Origin: Fragilaria radians
Taxonomy: Eukaryota > Bacillariophyta > Fragilariophyceae > Fragilariales > Fragilariaceae
Reading direction: 5' to 3'
DNA: 10,005 bases
Assembly (NCBI GenBank): GCA_900642245.1
Contig: CAAAJI010000221.1
Location: 49,192-59,196 of the forward strand
The notes beneath the pieces were generated by a model. That model had not been told where the DNA came from. It worked only from the letters and a program-made list of their open reading frames with translations, and ran no database searches. This document shows positions 1 through 7,314 of the stretch, piece after piece. The translations under genes and the position numbers were made by a program. Numbering within the stretch: the first letter of the stretch is position 1; the number at the start of each line of letters is the position of its first letter.

Positions 1-99
1 TCAAGGTATGTGATAAGGTGCAAGGAAAACATTCGGTGCAGTAAACAAATGTACTTGGCAGGAAATAAAACTAGTTAGCATAACGGAAGCTTCTTCTAA

Positions 100-396
100 C
101 TAAAACATCACAGGAAAGACCAATACTTTTGCCATTTCACTCACCATTACAGTTTTTATATTTGTGGAAATGTCCATTGCTTCATCAGAACCAGATGAAT
201 CTTGAATTTGCAGTTCCTTAATTAGTGCCAAACTATCTTTCTTTGTTGTTTCCGTAGGTTGATATGTATTATCAACCTGCCTTGCATTCTTTTCCTTGGC
301 TTGTTTATCATGTCTGATTTCATGTGACCTAAGGAAATTGTATAGAATCCTGGAGAGTAGAGTCTTGTAGATTTGGCCAACATGGAGGAAGGTCAT
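100..396 (-). CDS. Small hypothetical open frame, possibly not a gene
   Basis: This is a 98-codon ATG-to-stop frame on the minus strand. The middle is hydrophilic and lysine-rich (HDKQAKEKNARQ near residues 29-40). It is followed by a Ser/Asp/Glu patch (QDSSGSDEAMD, about residues 65-75) and a short hydrophobic tail. I do not recognise a family and see no signal peptide or transmembrane helix. It sits 200 bases from an RNase H-like remnant on the other strand, so it could be retroelement debris or a host exon. The frame is short enough to occur by chance in AT-rich DNA, so coding status is doubtful. Confidence 0.2.
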   Translation of the reverse strand: MTFLHVGQIYKTLLSRILYNFLRSHEIRHDKQAKEKNARQVDNTYQPTETTKKDSLALIKELQIQDSSGSDEAMDISTNIKTVMVSEMAKVLVFPVMF

Positions 397-588
397 ACCA
401 TAATTTACTATTTCAAATCACAGAAACCTGCAACATCAGCTTAGCAATTGGATAGCTGACTTGGACCTGTAAATAATGCAAAAGCTCTATTCCTCGAGAT
501 GCTACCCCATGCGTTGGATCTTCTTCAGGCAGTATATGCACAGCTTTTAAGAAAAGGATTGTTGTACGCCCAATTCAGACTATGGTTG

Positions 589-895
589 CAACGCCCAAAC
601 AAATAATTATTGTTTAGGGAGGAGCTACCTACCTGGTCAATCATCATTGCAGACTTAAACGAAAATATGATTGGAGACAACACTGCAAAAGTGAGAGGAG
701 AAGGAATCTTGAGTTTCAGAGCAGAGATATCAGGAGGCTACGCAGCCCTAAATGAGTCTAAGAAAATTGGTCCAGATACCTTGATGAGGTTTTTCTGTGA
801 CAACAAGACAGTAATTGCAAGATTAAACACAATTCAAACTAGAAAACCAAGCACTGGGCCAAAGGTAGGATGGAAGGCTAATGCAAGATGACCAG
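589..895 (+). pseudogene. RNase H-like domain remnant of a retroelement
   Basis: A plus-strand frame from 610 to 891 carries the pattern of a retroelement RNase H. It shows GEGILSFRAEISGGYAAL (about residues 30-47), where the RAE glutamate fits the second catalytic acid, then FFCDNKTVIARL (about 61-72), where the aspartate fits the third. Just upstream, in another frame at 589-612, QIIIV is followed by a TAG stop where such domains usually read a beta strand ending in the first catalytic Asp. The frame must therefore have shifted and the first Asp is lost. After 891 the in-frame TGA ends it, although a neighbouring frame stays open for about 35 codons. I infer the RNase H tail of a decayed non-copia element (DIRS-like or LINE-like). 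The fold is moderately likely and the class uncertain. Both ends fade out without visible LTRs or repeats. Confidence 0.5.
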
Positions 896-1236
896 ACTCA
901 CACTTCATCTTGACACCTTGAAAGAGAAAATACATACAAATAATTCCAATTTATGGAGTCTGTCATACCTTAAAGTATAGACTAAAAAGAAATACATTAA
1001 TTTAATGACTTGATATGAAATGAATAATATTCAGTCTGACAATAATAGATTAGACTAAGAGATGAAATTGTGTACAAGTGAATATAGAGAATCTCAATAT
1101 TCTTTATATTTACACATCTGATTTTGGGTAGTAAAGACATTTTAACTATTTTCTTTTACTAATATCTAATCTAATCAAAAACTAACAAAAGGAGAATGAA
1201 CTCAAGAGAGTGATGCGGTGCGACTGAGAGTGACCT
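896..1236. other. AT-rich stretch without recognisable gene
   Basis: I see no supported coding frame here. Apart from short A/T runs, the only structure is an imperfect palindrome at 1080-1102, described separately. Confidence 0.5.
1080..1102. repeat. Imperfect 23-base palindrome
   Basis: The arms GAATAT-A-GAGA and TCTC-A-ATATTC face each other around a single central A. Ten of the eleven arm pairs are complementary; the exception is A opposite A at the seventh position from each end. With only one central base it reads as a protein-site-like dyad rather than a looped hairpin. In AT-rich DNA it may be chance. Confidence 0.45.
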
Positions 1237-1448
1237 TCACAAGAGGGCGATGAGATCAATTTTAATCCAAAAATAGATAAAATAGATCAAAATAAATGCA
1301 TGATTTAAATTCTTAAGATAGATGTCATGCGCATTCGATTTTCCTGATGTCTTGGTAATCTCTGTGTCATCTAAGGGGACACTTGGTGAAGATACTTTGC
1401 TAATGCTTGATACATGCCATATAAGCATTTTCAATGTGACTATATTTT

Positions 1449-1870
1449 TTATGCATTTAGAAGATTAGTTTCTTCCCCAAATGTTGACGGGATTAATTGC
1501 TCTGTCACATCGGCATCATCATCTAAATCAGAATTTTCTTTAATAAGCGTCTTAAAGCACTTTCCCAAACATATATATGCTTAAAAACTGAATCTTGGAA
1601 AACAGAATATTGTAGATCTTGACGTGAAAACATAATTTTAAAGTCATGTAGGTCCAAATTGGATAACTGGATCGTGTTTTTGACATTACAGAGGTTCATA
1701 GCGATGATCAATAAGTTTGACTTATTGTGTAGGCCCATCACTTCAAAAAGGCTTTCAATTCCTGATGACATATCCGGAGATCCCCAAAATGATGCTTTCC
1801 TCATTACTTTTGATGACTGTAGGATTATCTCTCTTAGGACTGTCAATTATATCCAGTTTTTGCTTCTAAG
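1449..1870 (-). pseudogene. Frame-broken coding remnant, family not recognised
   Basis: Three overlapping minus-strand frames look protein-like one after another, as if one gene had acquired frameshifts. First, about 1870-1755 encodes IIDSPKRDNPTVIKSNEESI and runs to a TGA at 1755-1757. Second, about 1770-1590 in another frame encodes a stretch with SLFEVMGLHNKSNLLIIAM followed by QLSNLDLHDFKIMFSRQDLQ. Third, about 1555-1449 is acidic (ENSDLDDDADVTEQLIP) and ends at TAA. The middle segment, with alternating short helices and a final basic residue patch, recalls small helical domains seen in retroelement-encoded proteins, but I cannot name it. A related frame continues at 1434-1237 (HVSSISKVSSPSVPLDDTEI). 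The evidence is protein-like composition and collinearity only. Confidence 0.35.
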
Positions 1871-1879
1871 TGGATGATG

Positions 1880-2300
1880 CTGATTTGACAATTTTGGGCA
1901 TTTCTGTGTCTTAAGATGAGATCGAATTCTTTGTTTGACGGTCTTCTGGTTTTCTAGCATGATCACCAGGTTGTTTCTTACTTATCCTTGCTGACATTCT
2001 TAGTCCTTGGCCAGCTTCCCTTGGGTTTTGGGTTACTCCTCTTTTTGTAGGCAAACTAATTTTGCTGATGGAAGGGTGTTACCAACTAAAATAGAAGATG
2101 TTATCAACATAGAAAATGGACTTTACTTAAATGATCATGTTGTCAACTTAGTAAAAACACGGATATTAGTCTTAGAGTTGATAAAATTTGCCTAATACTA
2201 TTGAATTAAGGCTCTATCTGTAGGCTTAACAATGCTAACGTGGATTTGACTGAAAATTCCCGCTTAAAATAGCTCACTGAGTGAAACATATAATCGTTAA
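1880..2300. other. No supported gene
   Basis: A plus-strand open frame of 62 codons (2007-2195) occurs here but has no recognisable motif and no supporting context. Otherwise this is AT-rich sequence leading into the tandem array that begins at 2311. Confidence 0.4.
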
Positions 2301-2310
2301 CCAACCAAGC

Positions 2311-2560
2311 GTTGATCTTGGATTTGTAGTACACAAATGAGGCTGAGGAGTTAGAGGAAGTACAGCTTCAGTTGATCTTGGATTTATAGTACACAACTGA
2401 GCCTGAGTACTTAAGGAGTACAGCTGTAGTTGAACTTGAGTTGGTAGAAGACAACCACAGCCTGAGCAGTTAAGAAGTACAGCTGTAGTTGAACTTGAAG
2501 GTTGGTAGAAGACAAGAGTGACCTGTGATGCCAGAAGTACAGTCACAATTGAATTTGACA
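2311..2560. repeat. Degenerate tandem array, about 60-base unit, four units plus a partial
   Basis: Units start at GTTGATCTTG (2311 and 2371), GTTGAACTTG (2429 and 2488) and ATTGAATTTG (2548), giving periods of 60, 58, 59 and 60. Each unit carries a middle block like TAGTACACAA/TAGAAGACAA, then GCCTGAG-type sequence, then AGGAAGTACAG or AAGAAGTACAGCTGTAG. Units 1-2 form one subtype and units 3-4 another, the usual picture for an ageing minisatellite. Minus-strand frames through it (for example 2274-2546) show repeated NPRST and QLQLYS motifs, but these follow from the repeat and are not evidence for a protein. Confidence 0.8.
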
Positions 2561-2569
2561 GCTTGAAAT

Positions 2570-3112
2570 CCCAGTAGATACTTCCAATGAAAGAACAGCG
2601 AAGATGAAGATGAAACCAGGAGGCAGGAAGAGAGGAAGTGGGAGATCAAGCACAGACAATTGTTAACTCTGGGTCTGGACCAGATTACCAAATTTATATA
2701 CCGCTTGGATGGACCCTTTGGGGAGGGTAACATGTAGCGGTCCAACTCAAATAGATTATGCTGAAGAGATTGAAGTTTCAGTCCTTCCAGCAAAGATGAG
2801 CATCCCTGTGGATTCCAATGCCAGCTGCTTTACGTGTTTTAGTTCTGGTGTCAGCTCACCCAAAATTGTGGAGTTTTGTCAAACTTTGCGCTTGGTTTAT
2901 GTTATCGCTCGGGCCTAAGCCTCCACTTGCGCACTATCCAGCATTTATAGTCTGCCTTGCAACAACTTCACTCAAAAAGTAAATCCACAAGTGGAAAAAC
3001 CGTAAGATGTGGCTTTTAAGGATTTGCACGTGTCCAAGGTTTCAAAAAACCCAATCGTTATTTCAACGGTCAGCTCACCAGGCCCGGGGCTTGTGCTTTC
3101 ACGAGGGATTTG
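2570..3112. other. Spacer without convincing gene
   Basis: Open frames cross this stretch (2470-2793 minus, 2709-2918 plus) but neither shows a recognisable domain, and the minus one overlaps the tandem array. A TTTATATA near 2694 is TATA-box-like, with no gene downstream that I can support. The segment around 2890-3110 looks somewhat GC-richer than its surroundings by eye. Confidence 0.35.
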
Positions 3113-3114
3113 AG

Positions 3115-3290
3115 GTTTACTCCTCCCTTCTGCAACTACTCCCATAGCTCTTCATAGTGGGATTTACAGTTTTCTTCTGCCTCTCAGCTGGGATTGTCAA
3201 CAAGGATTAATTGTTTTTTAGTTTAAGCTCAAAACTGAAGTAAAAGGAGCCCAGTTTTAATGAGTTTCTTGCTTCTCCCGCGATGCGTTT
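3115..3290. repeat. Direct repeat copy 1 (period 198)
   Basis: Copy 1 runs from TTTACTCCTCCCTTC to about GCTTCTCCCGCGATGCG. It matches the sequence 198 bases further on without gaps, with about ten substitutions over about 175 positions counted by eye. It shows no coding potential and no TG/CA ends. Confidence 0.9.
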
Positions 3291-3312
3291 TTTTATACAT
3301 TTTTAGGAGTTT

Positions 3313-3488
3313 TTTTACTCCTCCCTTCTGCAACTACTCCCATAGCCCTTCAAAGTGGGATTTACAGTTTTCTTCTGCCTCTCAGCTGGGATTGTCAACA
3401 AGGATTAATTGTTTTTTAGTTTAAGCTCAAAACAGAAGTAAAAGGAGCCAAGTCTTAACAAGTTTCTTGCTTCTCCCGCAATGCTTTT
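3313..3488. repeat. Direct repeat copy 2 (period 198)
   Basis: This is the second copy of the 3115-3290 unit, separated from it by about 22 bases. Most differences cluster near its 3' end (AAGTCTTAACAAG versus CAGTTTTAATGAG). The spacer before it holds AGGAGT, six T, ACTCCT (3305-3322), a small inverted repeat whose right arm is the start of this copy. A third partial trace, GCTTCTCCCGC, recurs at 3507. The high similarity points to a fairly recent tandem duplication. Confidence 0.9.
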
Positions 3489-3529
3489 TAGGGTAATTGT
3501 CTTATTGCTTCTCCCGCAGTGATGAGTTT

Positions 3530-3925
3530 GGTTAAAAGTCAATTAAGCCTGGCGTGGGTCCAATGAAATCGTTCCCAGCTTGCTATTTTTCTGTAGAGTT
3601 GTCTCTCTGATGTGTTAGTTGAATGTCAGAACCTTTTTAGCAATTCAGCAGAAAAGGAATTTTGGCAATGAATGACAATAAACACACACACACACAAGTG
3701 TTGATGCAACCAAGATGAGCAAATAAAAAAAACGCAAGTGCTTTACCTATGTAGTTACCTTTGTAGCTGAGGGAGTCTGGGTCTTGATAAACTGGAAAGA
3801 CAAATTTGTTCGAAAGTAAATTTATGATGCAAAATTTTATTTTGTGTAAATTGTGAGACGATAAATTAGTTAACTAAATCTAGTCTTGTGAACATTTTGA
3901 ACTATCCTAAACATATAAATAACTC
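3530..3925. other. Non-coding spacer downstream of the decayed pol
   Basis: No gene is visible. It contains a short AC run (3682-3696) and two tandem 12-mers, TTACCTATGTAG and TTACCTTTGTAG (3743-3766). This is where the 3' LTR of the minus-strand pol at 3926-5313 would be expected, but I cannot delimit one. Confidence 0.45.
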
Positions 3926-5313
3926 TCATTTTTTAATTTTGGGGACAAGGAACAACCAATTCTTGACCAAATGATGAAATTTTTCATTTTTTTTGGGCTT
4001 TGTCAGGATGTCACTGACATTTTCTTCACTCTTTACATATGCAAATCTCATCACTTTAGCCGCAATAGCCTTGCGGGCACGATGGTTAGCAATTGCATTA
4101 TGCTTTTTCTTCAGGACACTTGAAAGAACTGGAGTATTCAAAACCACTGACAAATTATCTCAAACGTTAGAGTAGGGCCATCTAATGCCAGAACCAATGA
4201 CCTCAACATGAATCTAACCTCCGAAATGAGTTCTGTAGTTATTCTGGACGCTGCTAATTCCGAATCATAAGTTGAAATCTCTACTGTCTTCTAACGTTTA
4301 GATTCCCATCTAAATGGTGTATTATTCAACACCATAAGTATACCTGTGATGGACCTCCTTGACACTAAATCATGTGCATGATCTGCATCCACATAGACAG
4401 TCATCCGGACTTTTGGTCCCTTTGACACAGGAAGGTCATTTAGAATTTCTTCTTCAGCTTCTGGATAGAAAGCTTTCCAATTTGGGTGATCCTCAACAGG
4501 GTAAGTAGGATGATCTGGATATGTTGCATCAATAATAAGTCTCCAATTTGGCAAGGTCTGTAGGTAAGAAGGTAAGCTAGAATTCTCTTACCAGCCTTCA
4601 AATGTCCTTCTCTTGGTGCCATGTTGAATCAACTCACTGTAGATGTGGCATAGGCAATATCAAATCCCCCTAGAACAATTATCCAGATACAGCATCCCAT
4701 TATTGATCTATACTTAGCTGAATCTTCATCAGTACAAAACGGTGTATCATCTACTTCAGGATGATACCCTTTGCTCATGGGTGTCTTAATGGTATTCAGT
4801 TCTTTACCATTAAGGTTCTCAAATTTAGGAATGACATTTTGGATATAGGTTCTTGCAGAAATAGCTAATCCTAAGCCTTGATTCTTCCACGAATCACCAA
4901 GAAATGCTACATTTCCACCCATATAATACTCAGGAATACCTACATTCTTCAATAAATAGATAATCTCTAAGGACTTAATTACTGCCATGAGATCCTTGCT
5001 CCAAATAAGAATATCATCCACATATCTAGCTAAATATTTATAGTGTGATGTCTTTTCTATCATCCATAGATTTGGGTCATGCTTAGTCTTCCTGAATCCT
5101 AATCTGAGTAATGATTCTGCTAAATGTTCATGAAATCTTGCGGCTGAAGTCTTCAGTCGACAAAATGACTTATTAATAATTAGATTCTTTCCACATAATG
5201 TTGTATTAAAGTCTGGACTAGCAGGGATGTAAACCTTCTCCTTGGTCTTCCAATACACAAAGGTATTTCCAATATAACATGCACAACAGGAGAGTCCGCA
5301 TAATTCTCCTCAG
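3926..5313 (-). pseudogene. Decayed copia-type pol (reverse transcriptase and RNase H)
   Basis: Read from right to left, the RT palm begins near YIGNTFVYWKTKEKVY (about 5278-5229). It continues through the KTSAARFHEHLAESLLRLGF helix region to an intact YVDD active site followed by ILIWSKD (about 5020-4990). RYRSIMG-like and FDIAYAT segments follow. An in-frame TGA at 4629-4631 interrupts the run before FNMAPREGHLKAGKRILAYL. A frameshift near 4570 leads to the RNase H part, with VRMTVYVDADHAHDLVSRRS (first catalytic Asp) and a stop near 4291. A further shift near 4150 gives the C-terminal KKKHNAIANHRARKAIAAK and SEENVSDILTKP tail. In a working element this pol would catalyse cDNA synthesis inside virus-like particles. 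Integrase and the upstream gag are missing: similarity stops near 5313, close to the plus-strand LTR-like sequence. It belongs to a lineage different from the pol at 8207. Confidence 0.9.
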
Positions 5314-5351
5314 AAAAACCCAATTCTTACGGTATCCATATATTGGAAATA
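5264..5351. repeat. 13-base perfect inverted repeat with inner small stem
   Basis: TATTTCCAATATA (5264-5276) is the exact reverse complement of TATATTGGAAATA (5339-5351), 62 bases apart. Inside lies a second stem, AGGAGA (5288-5293) with TCTCCT (5305-5310). The left arm falls in pol coding sequence (YIGNTF) and the right arm at the start of the LTR-like sequence, so the structure straddles the junction of two elements. Confidence 0.7.
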
Positions 5352-5558
5352 TCCCTTACGTTCATTAAAGACTTAGTTTATTTGTTTAGGGTTTATCCAT
5401 TAGGGATATTAAGAATTCGAGAATGTGTGTGTCATCAACTAATGAGTCAGCAATAGGTTAATCTCTTAATTAGTCACAACTTTTTATTGGAACTTGTTTG
5501 TTCGAATATCGTCTTTTTTACCTTCATCTTTGTCAACTGAAGAGACTACTTCTCAACA
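5341..5558 (+). repeat. Probable 5' LTR of the plus-strand copia element
   Basis: This non-coding stretch lies about 115 bases upstream of a copia gag start. It begins TATTGGAAATATCC and ends TCTCAACA. A similar sequence at 6421-6609 begins TATTGGAGTATATATCC and ends TCTCAACA. Shared blocks in order are the start, a GTGTGTG patch, GCAATAG followed by an ATCT/TTA-rich patch, GAAGAG, and CTCAACACGTTTA. This copy carries roughly 30 more bases overall. The ends TATTG and CAACA are one mismatch from an inverted pair. I see no confident primer-binding site after it. Confidence 0.55.
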
Positions 5559-6278
5559 CGTTTAAACATGGGTACCTACTTAGTTCTCTTCTTCATTTTC
5601 GGTTTTTGATCTTGGATTTTGTTAATTGAGATTTCATTGGTTTTCTGTTGTTGGTATTCATCTTACAAGTCGATATGACAGACTTAAGCACCATTAGAGT
5701 GATTCCTTTTTGTGGAAAGGGTGATGAATGGCCTATTTGGAACGAAAAGTTCCTTGTAAAAGCCAAGCGATATGGGTTTAAAGATGTTTTATTAGGAAAG
5801 TTGTTGATTCCCAAGATTGATGAGAGTTTTGATGAAGCTTCAGATCAAGGAAAGAGGATGTTAAAGATTATCAAATTTAACGAAATTGCGTTCACAGAAC
5901 TGATCTTATCTATTGATGTCAAGACTAGTATCAAAAGATTGCTTTTAATTTGGTTAAAGGATGCAAATCAAAGGAATATCCTGATGGCAATGCTGCTACT
6001 GCGTGGGAAATTCTCAAGAATAAATATGAGCCGATTTCTGCCCCTTCTATGGTCAAATAAGAGAAGCAATTTAGAGTTCTAGCGTTGAAAAAGCGCCAAG
6101 ATCCTGAAGTCTGGATTACTGAATTAGAAGATCTTTGCGTGAGACTTGAAGATATGGGTTCAAGCATTTCAGATAACCAATTTATGATCCACATGTTGAA
6201 CAATCTCACTTCAGATTATGAGTTTTAATCTGCTTTAATGGAGAAAAGAGTGGGAGATGCAGAGAAGCCCTTGACTAG

Positions 6279-6401
6279 ATTGTATTTGTTAGATCATGCA
6301 AAAATGTTGGAGACATTTTTACTAAGAATGTGAACAAGGAAATTTATGATAAGCATGTGAGTAAATTCTTGGGAAAAGTGAATGATGATTCGGACGGTTG
6401 A
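6279..6401 (+). pseudogene. C-terminal tail of a copia pol (end of RNase H), lodged inside gag
   Basis: One base out of phase with gag, a 40-codon frame encodes IVFVRSCKNVGDIFTKN and then VNKEIYDKHVSKFLGKV before TGA at 6399-6401. Copia pol proteins end in just this way, with a beta strand, a (N)VADIFTK-like motif and a basic helix. Nothing further upstream of the RNase H is present. It is followed by a purine-rich stretch and an LTR-like sequence, the normal order at the 3' end of a copia element. Confidence 0.75.
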
Positions 6402-6406
6402 ATATT

Positions 6407-6420
6407 GGAGATAGGAAGGG
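6407..6420 (+). other. Candidate polypurine tract
   Basis: GGAGATAGGAAGGG has one non-purine in fourteen bases. It lies directly between the pol tail and the LTR-like sequence that starts TATTGGAG at 6421, the position where plus-strand DNA priming occurs in LTR elements. Confidence 0.5.
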
Positions 6421-6609
6421 TATTGGAGTATATATCCAATATTCTTAGTCCGAATAAGGATTAGGTTTTAGTTTAGTTTAAGTAAAATGATTGGCGATCT
6501 TGTGTGTGAGAACAGTGAGAAGAACAGTGATGAGAATTTTATATTTTAGCAATAGTTCATCTAATTTATTTTAGTGATTACAATTTAAGTGTGAAGAGGT
6601 GTCTCAACA
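6421..6609 (+). repeat. Probable 3' LTR of the inserted copia fragment
   Basis: This copy resembles the sequence at 5341-5558 (see that entry for shared blocks) and ends CTCAACA. Its first 21 bases form an inverted repeat, TATTGGA (6421-6427) and TCCAATA (6435-6441). A longer overlapping pair is GAATATTGG (6400-6408) with CCAATATTC (6436-6444). Gag coding resumes within a few bases of its end, at GTG GAA GAA (6616-6624). The six bases after CAACA (CGTTTA) are the same as those after the upstream LTR-like sequence, so the exact right edge is uncertain. Confidence 0.55.
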
Positions 6610-7157
6610 CGTTTAGTGGAAGAAATCAAGGCTGAATTGAGTCTTTGTTTTGAAAGGTTAAATATGAATACAAATGGGAACAAAGAAGGTGAAGTTTTGG
6701 AAGAACATGCTTTGTTTGCCGGGTAATTTAAAGGCAAATGTAGAAATTGCGGTCAAATCGGTCATAAGGCATTTCAGTGCAAAAAGAAGCAAGTCAACAA
6801 TGTTGGAACTAACGGTAACACAACCGGGGCAAATTATTTGTGTATATTGTTGTAAAACTGGGCATGTAAAGAAAAATTGTCTGAAATTGAAGAAAAAGGA
6901 ATCTCAGCAAGCCAGTAACAAGAACAGTAATTGTGATAGACAGATGTATGATTCACAAGATGTGGCGTTCACGGCAACCTCAGATAATCATAATTTGTCC
7001 AATGATATTTGTATTTGCGACAGTGGAGCCTGTGGACACTACTGTAACTTCAAGGAGGGCCTATTTGATGTTAAAGAATTATGTAAGGATATCACGGTTG
7101 GAAACAGTAGAACCATGACCGCAACGATGGTTGGAAGTTTGAAGTGTAACGTGATTC

Positions 7158-7314
7158 TGTTACTCCCCACTGGCGTACTTCCAGGTTCCAACTTCACAGG
7201 TGACGTCACGTTGCCAGGCTCTAGTCGCCACTCATCTCATTAATCTGCTAAGCTGCCTTATTGATTGACTTCATACGTAGTGACACAGCTTAGTGATCAT
7301 TCTCTGCTTTGATC
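7158..7314 (+). other. Leader of the second gag, or junction sequence
   Basis: The first gag-protease frame loses its family resemblance after GSLKCNVI (about 7157), and composition becomes GC-richer by eye. The stretch contains TGACGTCA (7201-7208), a perfect 8-base palindrome of CRE/ATF type, and has stops in the frame of the next gag. It is probably the untranslated leader of the element whose gag begins at 7315, truncated on the left. Confidence 0.35.

Larger units (their letters stand above)
6279..6612 (+). mobile_element. 5'-truncated copia insertion inside gag
   Basis: The segment holds pol tail, polypurine stretch and LTR. It separates gag codons reading EKPLT (ending 6276) from codons reading VEEIKAEL (from 6616). 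Both sides fit one continuous gag sequence, so little or no gag was lost. Only the 3' end of an element is present and no clear target-site duplication is visible. Confidence 0.55.
5675..7160 (+). pseudogene. Copia-type gag-protease remnant, interrupted
   Basis: The start is the ATG at 5675 (MTDLSTIRVIPFCGKG). The N-terminal half fits the copia gag (capsid) family, with EWPIWNEKFLVKAKRYGFKD at the front. Breaks that can be seen: a frameshift around 5925-5940, in-frame TAA at 6058-6060 and 6226-6228, a foreign segment from about 6283 to 6609, TAA at 6724-6726 and a single-base shift near 6836. After the foreign segment the gag frame resumes with VEEIKAELSL. Two nucleic-acid-binding CCHC knuckles follow, both CX2CX4HX4C: CRNCGQIGHKAFQC (6739-6780) and CVYCCKTGHVKKNC (6839-6880). 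Next comes the aspartic protease start ICICDSGACGHYC with the DSGA catalytic motif (Asp codon at 7019). The protein would normally form the particle shell and process the polyprotein. Similarity ends near 7157, and protease remainder, integrase and RT are absent. Confidence 0.85.

Noticed and set aside
2007..2195. Plus-strand 62-codon frame
   Set aside because: No motif and no context; it is expected by chance in AT-rich DNA.
2311..2560. CRISPR-like array
   Set aside because: The units are contiguous and degenerate with no unique spacers, and the window is eukaryotic.
2274..2793. Two overlapping minus-strand open frames with repeated motifs
   Set aside because: The repeats in the protein simply follow from the 60-base tandem array, and the rest shows no recognisable domain.
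2709..2918. Plus-strand 69-codon frame with cysteines (ASCFTCF)
   Set aside because: It is too short, has no family resemblance and no supporting signals nearby beyond a weak TATA-like sequence.
3115..3488. LTR pair of a miniature retrotransposon
   Set aside because: Only about 22 bases separate the copies, leaving no room for a primer site and internal region, and the ends are not TG...CA.
5650..5661. TTGGTATTCATC as a primer-binding site (resembles TGGTATCAGAGC)
   Set aside because: Only the first six or seven bases match and it lies about 90 bases from the inferred LTR end.
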